Shown: in pieces, positions 17,176 through 23,830 of the stretch
Position numbering within the stretch: position 1 is the first letter of the stretch
How the letters are laid out: every line of letters begins with the position of its first letter
Assembly: GCF_036965045.1 (NCBI RefSeq)
Contig: NZ_JBALOV010000007.1
Coordinates: 186,001 to 250,000, forward strand
Direction of reading: 5' to 3'
Origin: Ferdinandcohnia sp036965045
Lineage (GTDB): Bacteria > Bacillota > Bacilli > Bacillales > Bacillaceae_L
DNA: 64,000 nt
Made by a program: the position numbers and the translations under genes
Notes under the pieces: generated by a model
Told to the model about the DNA's origin: nothing
Seen by the model: only the letters and a program-made list of their open reading frames with translations
Database searches by the model: none

Positions 17176-17403
17176 TGTCCACCTCCAGCGCCTAGCCAGT
17201 TTTCACCTTGAATAGGCTTCCGTGAGTATCTTGTGAAGCAGCTCGAGGTCATAAGCCAATCTGTCAAGAAGGATAAAAATACATCCTCCTCGCCATCTTT
17301 TCTTATGCTTGTCGGACTTGCACAGGAAGTGCTGACATCGACGTTTGCCACAGGACGTGGCAGTAGTTAGTTGATGTTCCCCTTCAAGGCACTTACGCTT
17401 TTG
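17176..17403. repeat. Dispersed intergenic repeat, long variant with inserted hairpin module
   Basis: Blocks shared with the copy at 44.19-44.30 kb occur in the same order: CTCCAGCGCCTAGCC (17183-17197), CTCGAGGTC, GCTTGTCGG and CAAGGC-CTT-CGCTTTT (ending 17402). In this copy the middle is longer and contains GCACAGGAAGTGC (17320-17332) and GCCACAGGACGTGGC (17347-17361), also present in the unrelated-looking element at 26.35-26.39 kb. It fills the mccB-yrhC gap and has no credible coding sequence. Confidence 0.6.
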
Positions 17404-17495
17404 TTCCTAGGAAACTGCTAAATTTTACATTCTTCTCACGCTTTTAGTGTGTGTTATGATAGGATAGAAGTTTACAAATTTGGTAGGTGTTATAC

Positions 17496-17726
17496 ATGGA
17501 AAGTAATAAACAAATGGAAAAACTACGTAGTAAAATCACAGACTTCACAAACTTTGGTTACATCCTGCTTGCGTTAAGTGTATTTTTGTATATCGGTATT
17601 ATCATTCCGGAGGAACGATCTCCGTTTCAAATCTATCTTATGATGGGTTCCACACTCATTTTTTTATGTTTGTCTTTTACTTTTTTCTTTTTAGCCATTA
17701 AATATAAAAAACAATCTGAAGAATAA
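17496..17726 (+). CDS. yrhC: YrhC family membrane protein
   Basis: A 76-residue protein of unknown function that follows mccB in Bacillus. It has a short charged N-terminus and two membrane helices at about 22-40 and 49-69, ending in a basic tail. ATG 17496 is six bases after AGGTG; the GTG at 17487 lies within this SD. A TATGAT at 17455-17460 could be its -10 box. A terminator follows at once. Confidence 0.85.
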   Translation: MESNKQMEKLRSKITDFTNFGYILLALSVFLYIGIIIPEERSPFQIYLMMGSTLIFLCLSFTFFFLAIKYKKQSEE

Positions 17727-17730
17727 GCGT

Positions 17731-17764
17731 CCTTCACCCAAAATAGTGGTGAAGGAATTTTTTT
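17731..17764 (+). terminator. Terminator after yrhC
   Basis: CCTTCACC and GGTGAAGG pair around nine bases, followed by AATTTTTTT. Confidence 0.85.
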
Positions 17765-17775
17765 GCAAAAAAGGG

Positions 17776-17804
17776 TTTACATGAGTAGTATTATTGGTTA
17801 TAAT
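17776..17804 (+). promoter_or_regulatory. Near-consensus sigma-A promoter for the small-ORF cluster
   Basis: TTTACA at 17776-17781 and TATAAT at 17799-17804 are 17 bases apart, placing a start site near 17811 and only about 37 bases before the first small ORF. Confidence 0.7.
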
Positions 17805-17847
17805 TACCACAGTAGGAAAAATTAATGACAAAAGGAGGTCGAGTAAA

Positions 17848-17931
17848 ATGATCAAAGTAACAATTGACAAGACAAATTCAAAAACTTCATATGGAACAAT
17901 CTATTCGACCATACCGGTGATTAATTTTTAA
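17848..17931 (+). CDS. Small ORF, 27 residues, threonine every fourth position
   Basis: I do not recognise this peptide. It starts at ATG 17848 after AAAGGAGGTCGAG, a near-perfect SD, close behind a strong promoter. Threonines fall at residues 5, 9, 13, 17 and 21, with Ile and Ser also frequent, and there is no membrane helix. Two copies of a GCCACAGG/CCTGTGGC hairpin follow within 70 bases of the stop. It may be a leader peptide ahead of attenuating hairpins or a small structural or secreted peptide. Translation is supported by signals only. Confidence 0.45.
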   Translation: MIKVTIDKTNSKTSYGTIYSTIPVINF

Positions 17932-17953
17932 ATCTTGATGATACGTTAATCAT

Positions 17954-17981
17954 GCCACAGGTGGAATAGTATGCCTGTGGC
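17954..17981 (+). terminator. First of two tandem hairpins
   Basis: GCCACAGG (17954-17961) and CCTGTGGC (17974-17981) form an 8-bp stem followed by TTTCTTAT. Confidence 0.6.
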
Positions 17982-17997
17982 TTTCTTATGCCCTTTA

Positions 17998-18030
17998 ATG
18001 CCACAGGACTAGTATGCCTGTGGCATTTTT
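17998..18030 (+). terminator. Second of two tandem hairpins, full terminator
   Basis: ATGCCACAGG (17998-18007) and CCTGTGGCAT (18017-18026) form a 10-bp stem followed by TTTTT. The stem core is identical to the hairpin 44 bases upstream. Confidence 0.75.
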
Positions 18031-18080
18031 GTGTCTATTTTTCCTACAAAATAATCATCCGATCAAGGAGGTGATAAATG

Positions 18081-18221
18081 ATGACCATCAATCTATTTTT
18101 TTTAACAATCTCGATTTCAAAACGCCAAAGATCAATCGAAGAGTATCAACGTGAGGAAAGAATTCATAGGCTTATGGAAGAAATGAAGGAACGTCAGTAT
18201 TCGATGATGCGCTTGTTCTAA
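18081..18221 (+). CDS. yrzI: YrzI-family small protein
   Basis: A 46-residue protein with a hydrophobic N-terminus (TINLFFLTISI), a basic turn (SKRQRS) and a charged amphipathic tail (EEYQREERIHRLMEEMKERQ), the pattern of the Bacillus YrzI family (Bac_small_yrzI, suspected sporulation proteins of unknown role). In Bacillus subtilis yrzI also lies next to yrhC. AAGGAGGTGAT at 18065-18075 serves the start; ATG 18081 fits the family, ATG 18078 is equally possible and would add one methionine. Confidence 0.82.
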   Translation: MTINLFFLTISISKRQRSIEEYQREERIHRLMEEMKERQYSMMRLF

Positions 18222-18255
18222 GCAACAAAAATAATAGAAAGAAAGGGGAATGAAT

Positions 18256-18315
18256 ATGTTTATGAAAGTTTGTCCGATTGTAGCTTGGTTATCTGTGGAG
18301 AAGGATTCCACCTAA
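18256..18315 (+). CDS. Small ORF, 19 residues
   Basis: ATG 18256 follows GAAAGGGGAATGA and encodes a 19-residue peptide with one cysteine and a short hydrophobic centre (CPIVAWLSV). I do not recognise it. It sits 34 bases after yrzI and 28 before another small ORF with a strong SD. It could be a translated peptide or chance. Confidence 0.3.
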   Translation: MFMKVCPIVAWLSVEKDST

Positions 18316-18343
18316 CGAATATAAATAATAGGAGGAGTTACGA

Positions 18344-18403
18344 ATGCTTTCGGTTCACGTGCTTATTTTCACCATTTTATTTACAAATAAAAATAGATAC
18401 TAA
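18344..18403 (+). CDS. Small ORF, 19 residues, resembles YrzI N-terminus
   Basis: ATG 18344 follows AGGAGG at 18330-18335. The peptide has a hydrophobic stretch VHVLIFTILF and a polar basic end TNKNRY, which aligns with the hydrophobic-then-basic N-terminus of the neighbouring YrzI. It may be a shortened YrzI paralogue or an independent membrane peptide. A terminator follows directly after the stop. Confidence 0.42.
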   Translation: MLSVHVLIFTILFTNKNRY

Positions 18404-18408
18404 AAAGC

Positions 18409-18438
18409 AAAAAGAGCGCCACTAATGGTGCTCTTTTT
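18409..18438 (+). terminator. Terminator after the YrzI cluster
   Basis: AAAAAGAGCGCCA and TGGTGCTCTTTTT pair (one G-U) around CTAA; the 3' arm itself ends in a T run. Confidence 0.85.
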
Positions 18439-18565
18439 GACATTGTTTTGCTGCCTTAATTTTGTCAAATTTCCTTAACATAATGTTCATAAGTGGATAA
18501 CGTTTACACAGTCTGTAAGTGATAAAGTAAAAGTAAGAAGTACATCTCTTTGATGGAGGATGATA

Positions 18566-18649
18566 ATGATGTTTATGATCGTAATGGGGATAGTGATTAC
18601 GTCTGTTATTGCAATTATTATTGGAACTGAAGTAAGTGTAGAATTATAA
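18566..18649 (+). CDS. Small single-span membrane protein, 26-27 residues
   Basis: Two adjacent ATG codons (18566 and 18569) follow GGAGG at 18555-18559. The peptide is almost entirely one transmembrane helix (MIVMGIVITSVIAIIIG) with a short acidic end (TEVSVEL). I do not recognise the family. A strong terminator at 18662-18693 follows on the same strand, supporting a real transcript. It converges on sigK. Confidence 0.5.
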   Translation: MMFMIVMGIVITSVIAIIIGTEVSVEL

Positions 18650-18661
18650 AATATAGCTAGA

Positions 18662-18693
18662 GGTGGATTGCAAATCATGCAATCCACCTTTTT
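18662..18693 (+). terminator. Terminator after the small membrane ORF, at the sigK 3' end
   Basis: GGTGGATTGC and GCAATCCACC form a 10-bp stem followed by TTTTT on the plus strand. The stem also lies just past the sigK stop and could serve both directions. Confidence 0.8.
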
Positions 18694-19405
18694 ACGTTCT
18701 TCTCTTCTCTTTTTCGGCCCGATAAAACTCATGGAACATTTTCATCAAGGCACGTTTTTCAATCCGCGATACATAGCTTCTTGAAATACCTAACTCTTTT
18801 GCTATTTCACGCTGAGTTTTTTCTTTCGTTAAATCAAGTCCAAATCTGCCTACTATGACTTCCTTTTCTCTGTCATCAAGGACATCAATATATTCTTTGA
18901 TTTTTTCAAGCTCCATGTTTAATTGAATGGTCTCAATCACATCTTCTGTTTCCGATTTTAACACATCAATTAAACTAATTTCATTACCTTCTTTATCCTG
19001 GCCAATCGGATCATGAAGAGAAACATCTTTCTTTGTTTTCTTTAAAGCCCGTAAGTGCATCAGGATCTCGTTTTCAATGCATCTCGCAGCATACGTTGCT
19101 AATTTTGTTCCTTTTCCTTGTGAATAGCTTTCGATTGCCTTAATTAATCCAATCGTTCCAATCGAGATGAGATCCTCTGTGTCCTCACCAGTATTTTCAA
19201 ATTTTTTTACTATATGAGCGACTAACCGTAAATTATGTTCAATTAACACATTCCGAGCATGTTCATTCCCCTCGGCCAACAATTGTAAGTATTTCTTCTC
19301 ATCTGAAGAAGATAACGGTTGAGGAAAAGCATTGTTTTTTACATAGGATACTAAAAATAATAATTCTTTTACAAAATAGCCTAATGCAGCTAACAGTCCA
19401 GACAT
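18692..19405 (-). CDS. sigK: RNA polymerase sigma-K factor precursor, uninterrupted
   Basis: The late mother-cell sigma factor of sporulation, 237 residues in one frame. The N-terminal 20 residues (hydrophobic, ending FLVS before YVKNNAFPQPLS) form the pro-sequence removed by SpoIVFB. Region 2 is in DLISIGTIGLIKAIESYS and the region 4 helix-turn-helix in KEKTQREIAKELGISRSYVSRIEKR. In Bacillus subtilis the gene is split by the skin element; here no split exists. GGAGGTGA precedes the start. Confidence 0.97.
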   Translation of the reverse strand: MSGLLAALGYFVKELLFLVSYVKNNAFPQPLSSSDEKKYLQLLAEGNEHARNVLIEHNLRLVAHIVKKFENTGEDTEDLISIGTIGLIKAIESYSQGKGTKLATYAARCIENEILMHLRALKKTKKDVSLHDPIGQDKEGNEISLIDVLKSETEDVIETIQLNMELEKIKEYIDVLDDREKEVIVGRFGLDLTKEKTQREIAKELGISRSYVSRIEKRALMKMFHEFYRAEKEKRRT

Positions 19406-19429
19406 TTGCTCACCTCCACATAAATCTGT

Positions 19430-19437
19430 AGTGTATG
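19430..19437 (-). promoter_or_regulatory. Possible sigma-E type -10 element for sigK
   Basis: On the minus strand CATACACT matches the sigma-E -10 consensus (CATACAnT). The upstream -35 match is poor. Expression of sigK by sigma-E is established for Bacillus subtilis; its use here is inferred. Confidence 0.4.
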
Positions 19438-19588
19438 TAACTTGTTACACTACTTTATCTAGGCGTTTGCCCATTACTTAATGTTATGAGCGAGTGTGCT
19501 TGCATGTGTCTGTCCTACAGAAAAAAGCTGATGATAGTAAAAAAGACCATTTTCCACTACACCTTCAGCCTTAAAAGAATTGTATAGT

Positions 19589-19747
19589 TTACTTTAAAAT
19601 CGTGAAAAATGGCGAAACCGCTACAACCAATGCTAATCCAAAAACAACTATCGATCCAGGTTTGTTTTTATCTTTCCAAAGAGAAACTGAAAACCCAACA
19701 GTATAGGCAACTATGATTGTCATCATCAAATATATAAATAACTTCAT
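19589..19747 (-). CDS. Small two-helix protein, putative germinant receptor D subunit
   Basis: A 52-residue protein starting two bases after the gerC-type stop, so translationally linked to it. It has two membrane helices (about 3-22 and 33-50) joined by a short polar loop WKDKNKPGS. Small two-helix D subunits encoded next to or within gerA-family operons are known modulators of spore germination in Bacillus. Size, topology and position fit that group; the role is inferred, not shown by a motif. Confidence 0.65.
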   Translation of the reverse strand: MKLFIYLMMTIIVAYTVGFSVSLWKDKNKPGSIVVFGLALVVAVSPFFTILK

Positions 19748-19749
19748 CC

Positions 19750-21006
19750 TTAATCCCTTATCCTTTCATAGCGTGGTAATTTCGATTGTCTTCCAAATTC
19801 GTTGAATCTAATATCGACTGTAACGCTAATATCTGCATTGGGATATGATCTCATCCAATCATAGTTCTCCCACTGTGGAATGGTTAAAAAGTGCTTTCTG
19901 GCTACTAAAGAAAATCCAAAAGGATCCGCTTTAAATTCTTCTTGTGTTCGTTTAATATAATCATTTATTCTTTTTTCAAAACCTTTAACTATGTGTTTCT
20001 TTAATTCTTCTCTTTTCTCTTCTTCGTTTGCATAGTTGACCATGCTATGGTCTGTTAATATCTCAACCTGAATAGGAAGGTTAACCGTGATTTTTGGTGC
20101 TTTGTTCGTAACATCTACATTTATCTCTGGGGATTTTACTTGTGTGAAACGCGCAGTGATCCAGAAATTGTTCATAAATGGATCGGAAAGAGAAATTAAA
20201 AAGCTCGGTTTTAACATCCATTTATTTAACATTTGAGTTATACGAGTTTCTTCCACTGATAGAACTCCAATCATTTGTCCTTCTTTAAAGACTGCTGAAC
20301 CAAGAAACTGCGCAGGGTTTGTATTTCCAGTTACCCTCATCTTACCCGCGATTAAATCATCATCCTCGTTTTTCCTTACTGTTTTCTGGTCTTCCTCAGT
20401 CGTAGCATACGCAGAAATATATAAATCTGCATCGGCCTCAGTTATTCTAAAAAAATTGTTAATTTCAGAACTTGGAATAAACCCGATCTTAGTTGCATTG
20501 TTAAAAATGATCTCAAAGTATTCATGTCTTCTCGTTTCGAGCTTTGGTTTGTTTTTTTCGATAAAAGTACTAGCATCTTCCTTTGTAACAATAAGTTTTG
20601 TATCACGTCTAACATCACGGTCTTTTGTTGCATCATAGATATATCGAATAAAATCTTTATCCTTCGCAAGCTCTTCTGAGACCACAAAGAAATCCAATAT
20701 ATCATATGATATCGACTTTGCTATTACGGCGTTTGCTAAGTTTTCAGAATGAATAAAACTTGAGGCATTAAGTGTGATGATCTCATGCGTGGGTTCATTA
20801 CTTCCACCACCTTGTTGGGTTGATCCAGCCTCAGGATTTGAAATTAAATACGTGATTTTTAAATAACCCTTAGCATTGTTTTTATCTAGACCTATCCCAA
20901 GAACATATGCTCTTTGATCAATCTCCTCTTTATCCCAGCAGCCCACCAAAATTATTAAAACAGAAAATAGCAAAGAAAGTTTAATTATTTTGGCTTGTTT
21001 TTTCAT
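19750..21006 (-). CDS. Germinant receptor C subunit, Ger(x)C family lipoprotein
   Basis: A spore inner-membrane lipoprotein of 418 residues. The signal peptide ends in the lipobox LVGC with the lipid-modified cysteine at about residue 23, followed by WDKEEIDQRAYVLGIGLDK, typical of GerC proteins. C subunits act with A and B in sensing nutrients during germination. The ATG lies 26 bases inside the end of the B gene. The nutrient recognised cannot be told from sequence. Confidence 0.93.
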   Translation of the reverse strand: MKKQAKIIKLSLLFSVLIILVGCWDKEEIDQRAYVLGIGLDKNNAKGYLKITYLISNPEAGSTQQGGGSNEPTHEIITLNASSFIHSENLANAVIAKSISYDILDFFVVSEELAKDKDFIRYIYDATKDRDVRRDTKLIVTKEDASTFIEKNKPKLETRRHEYFEIIFNNATKIGFIPSSEINNFFRITEADADLYISAYATTEEDQKTVRKNEDDDLIAGKMRVTGNTNPAQFLGSAVFKEGQMIGVLSVEETRITQMLNKWMLKPSFLISLSDPFMNNFWITARFTQVKSPEINVDVTNKAPKITVNLPIQVEILTDHSMVNYANEEEKREELKKHIVKGFEKRINDYIKRTQEEFKADPFGFSLVARKHFLTIPQWENYDWMRSYPNADISVTVDIRFNEFGRQSKLPRYERIRD

Positions 21007-22090
21007 GTTTTAAATCCCCTTTGATTTTTGCTATCAACCACATAAGGCAAGGAAATAAAAGAAACATCGGACTTAGAATGTGTAATAAAACCTCTCTTAT
21101 TTTAAAGACTGTAAATGTAGGAGCTTCAGGACCTAACCCAAAAATAACGATAATTGTTGCAATTGTAGGGGTTAAGTATTCAAAGCTTTTGATATTACAA
21201 ATCCCTCCTAAAAATACGCAAATCAAATATAAGTAAACAGTAAACCGAATAAATGAAGCTATTATCCAAAATGGAAAGAAAAAGGTTTCAATATTTGTTA
21301 GAAATCCCAATCTAATCAAGCGTATTAGCTCTTGGTAAGGATAATCAAGCATTTTTAAACCCTCATAATCAAATACAAATAAATAGATTAGAAAGGCTAT
21401 CGTTATTTCAAATACGATTATGATAAATGCAATCCAAGTCCCTTTTTTAAACGCCTTAGTAGATACAAGATAGGGTGCAATTAATCCCATAAAAAAAAAC
21501 TCTACAAACAGGGATACATGTGTAGTGCTCCTTTTTATTACCTCTAACGGGCCAGGACCTAAAATTGGGAAAATAAAGGCGAGACTCCCTTGTTTCAGCG
21601 CTAAAAGTAGGGCGATGAGCAATGAAAATTTTACATAGAAGAGCACTAACCATGCAACAGTACCGATATGTTCTATCCCTTTTTTGGCCCCATACGCACA
21701 AACGCTTATTAAAACAGTATAAATAATCAAATACGGGGTGTTTGTAAAATACATGGTACCTATGATATCCACATAAATGGCTGAATCATAAGTAAAGCCG
21801 ATAAAAGAAAAAAGTAAAAGAATACATGATAAAACAGTGCCGATATATTTACCAAATAAATGAAGGATGACATCGTGCAAATTTTTATTCTTATAAGCTG
21901 TAATGACTTTCATTGTCAAATATATTGGAATAATCGATTCTATTCCAATAAGAAGAGGAGCCATCCAATACGCGTTATCTAGGTATCCCACTAAAATGGT
22001 AGGTGTGTCATCAGACAACTTCACACCGATTACTAATATTACAATAGCTACGTATTCTCTAATTCCAATTTTTCCTCTTGATTGCTCCAT
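20981..22090 (-). CDS. Germinant receptor B subunit, spore permease family
   Basis: A 369-residue integral membrane protein of the GerB/Spore_permease family, related to amino acid permeases, with about ten hydrophobic helices starting at REYVAIVILVIGVKLSDDTP. B subunits carry the germinant-binding site. It starts three bases after the A-subunit stop and overlaps the C-subunit start by 26 bases, so the three form one operon. Confidence 0.93.
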   Translation of the reverse strand: MEQSRGKIGIREYVAIVILVIGVKLSDDTPTILVGYLDNAYWMAPLLIGIESIIPIYLTMKVITAYKNKNLHDVILHLFGKYIGTVLSCILLLFSFIGFTYDSAIYVDIIGTMYFTNTPYLIIYTVLISVCAYGAKKGIEHIGTVAWLVLFYVKFSLLIALLLALKQGSLAFIFPILGPGPLEVIKRSTTHVSLFVEFFFMGLIAPYLVSTKAFKKGTWIAFIIIVFEITIAFLIYLFVFDYEGLKMLDYPYQELIRLIRLGFLTNIETFFFPFWIIASFIRFTVYLYLICVFLGGICNIKSFEYLTPTIATIIVIFGLGPEAPTFTVFKIREVLLHILSPMFLLFPCLMWLIAKIKGDLKHEKTSQNN

Positions 22091-22093
22091 AGC

Positions 22094-23662
22094 CTATTCC
22101 TCTGCCTTTTTGATAACATCCTTTGGTTTTAGATAACCTGGACGAAATCTTTCACTCTTGATCACTTTTCTGATAATTGTATCCCCGGAAGAAATGTACT
22201 TAGGTGACATTGGTGATAAGTACGGTACACCAAATGATTTTAGAGATACCATATAAGTGATACCTACTGTAAAAAAGGCGGTCATACCATAAATACCAAA
22301 TAAACCAGCTGAGAGAATAAAAGAAAACCGAATAATTCTTATTGCAAAATTCATGCTCACATCACTGAGTGTAAAAGAACAAAGTCCGCCTAATGCTACG
22401 ACGATTACAACAATGGGACTAACAATATTCGCCTGAACCGCTGCTTGTCCTAAAATTAACGCTCCTACAATACCAATTGTCGGCCCAATTGGATTAGGAA
22501 CTCGAAGTCCAGCTTCCCTAATTAACTCAAAGGCAATCTCCATCATTAATATTTCAATAAGGGAAGGGAAAGGAACTTTTTCACGGGTTGCAGAAATGGC
22601 TAATAAAAGATCAGTAGGAACCATTTCAGAATGGTAATTTGTTATGGATACATAAATTGCAGATCCAAATACTGTAATAAACAAAGCACATACTCGTAGT
22701 ATTCGAATGAAATTACCATAAATAAATCGTAAATAGTGATCCTCAGGATTATGAATAAAGGACCAAAAAGTGGCAGGGAGTATTAAAGCTGCTGGCTCGT
22801 TGTTCATTAGTAAAACGATATATCCATCTTCTAAAAATGAAGACGCACGATCAGGTCTTTCTGTATATAAAGCACTAGGAAATATGGATTTTGGCCTTTC
22901 TTCTATGTATTGTTCTAAAAGAGAAAGGTTTTGAATGGCGTCGACCTCTAAAGAACTGACTCTTTCTTTAATATTTTTTATCATTTTATCATTAGCTAGA
23001 TCCCTTATATAAAGGATATAAAGTTCATTATTTGAACGTTTTGAAATAGTCGTATTTTCGACAATTAAATTTTCACTTCTGATTTTTTTTCGAATTAATG
23101 AAATGTTCGTATCAGCTTTTTCGTTAAAAGCTTCCTTTGGCCCTTTAATGACAACTTCATTTTCCGCTTTTTCAACGGATCTACTTTGGAAATTTGACGT
23201 TCCCATCACATATGCTTTTGATTCACCATCAATAAGTAAAATTGTATTTCCTTGATTTGCACCATTCACAAGTTCATTGATATGTTGAATTGGTGTAAAT
23301 GATTGAACCTGAATGATATTTTGAACTTCTTTATCTGAATCTTTATTTCGTAACAAAGGTTCAAGAATATGCTTACTAATCATGTCAATATCGGTGATCG
23401 TTGATATAAACAAGATGGCAGCTTTCTTCTTTATTCCGTTAATATTAAAAGTATGGATTTTCACATCACTATTTTCCGGAAGTGAATACAGCTTCTCTAA
23501 CGTTGATATATTTATTTGAAGATCTTGGTTAATTTCTTGACCTTTTATATGAATATCCTCTTCAGCTGACTTCTCCGGAAATTGTCCGGGATCTAATTTA
23601 GGATTAATAAATTTATTAATATACTTTTGGATTGGATGCTTTTTCAATTTAGACAGCTCCAT
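22094..23662 (-). CDS. Germinant receptor A subunit, GerA family
   Basis: A 522-residue spore germination protein with a large N-terminal hydrophilic domain (to about residue 280) and a C-terminal membrane domain of several helices (GNFIRILRVCALFITVFGSA onwards, with VPNPIGPTIGIVGALILGQAAVQA conserved in GerAA). I choose ATG 23662 since AGGAAAAG lies upstream; an in-frame TTG at 23686 would add eight residues but has no SD. It is the first gene of the gerA-gerB-gerC-small-gene operon. I saw no convincing sigma-G promoter in the 130-base gap to the divergent peptidase gene. Confidence 0.92.
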   Translation of the reverse strand: MELSKLKKHPIQKYINKFINPKLDPGQFPEKSAEEDIHIKGQEINQDLQINISTLEKLYSLPENSDVKIHTFNINGIKKKAAILFISTITDIDMISKHILEPLLRNKDSDKEVQNIIQVQSFTPIQHINELVNGANQGNTILLIDGESKAYVMGTSNFQSRSVEKAENEVVIKGPKEAFNEKADTNISLIRKKIRSENLIVENTTISKRSNNELYILYIRDLANDKMIKNIKERVSSLEVDAIQNLSLLEQYIEERPKSIFPSALYTERPDRASSFLEDGYIVLLMNNEPAALILPATFWSFIHNPEDHYLRFIYGNFIRILRVCALFITVFGSAIYVSITNYHSEMVPTDLLLAISATREKVPFPSLIEILMMEIAFELIREAGLRVPNPIGPTIGIVGALILGQAAVQANIVSPIVVIVVALGGLCSFTLSDVSMNFAIRIIRFSFILSAGLFGIYGMTAFFTVGITYMVSLKSFGVPYLSPMSPKYISSGDTIIRKVIKSERFRPGYLKPKDVIKKAEE

Positions 23663-23830
23663 GCTTTTTCCTAAGTTTGCCACCAAAGATGGAATTTAAT
23701 GCAAATAGTGAGAAAAGGCGGGAATTATCTAAAATATTCGAGAAATAATAGAATTTTTATAAGAATCCCTTTATAATGAATGATGTAAATTATTTAGTGA
23801 GTCTAAATAATGAAGAAGGGGGAAATAAAT

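Noticed and set aside
17124..17351. Minus-strand frame of 75 codons across the mccB-yrhC gap
   Set aside because: It lies wholly within the repeat element, has no SD and consists of the repeat's hairpin blocks in translation.
18081..18403. CRISPR or phage remnants in the small-ORF region
   Set aside because: There are no spaced direct repeats of CRISPR type and no phage genes; the hairpin repeats are only two copies with terminator form.
22094..23662. Reading the GerA-type gene as spoVAF
   Set aside because: It is followed by B and C subunits and a small two-helix gene rather than spoVA genes, so a germinant receptor A subunit fits better.
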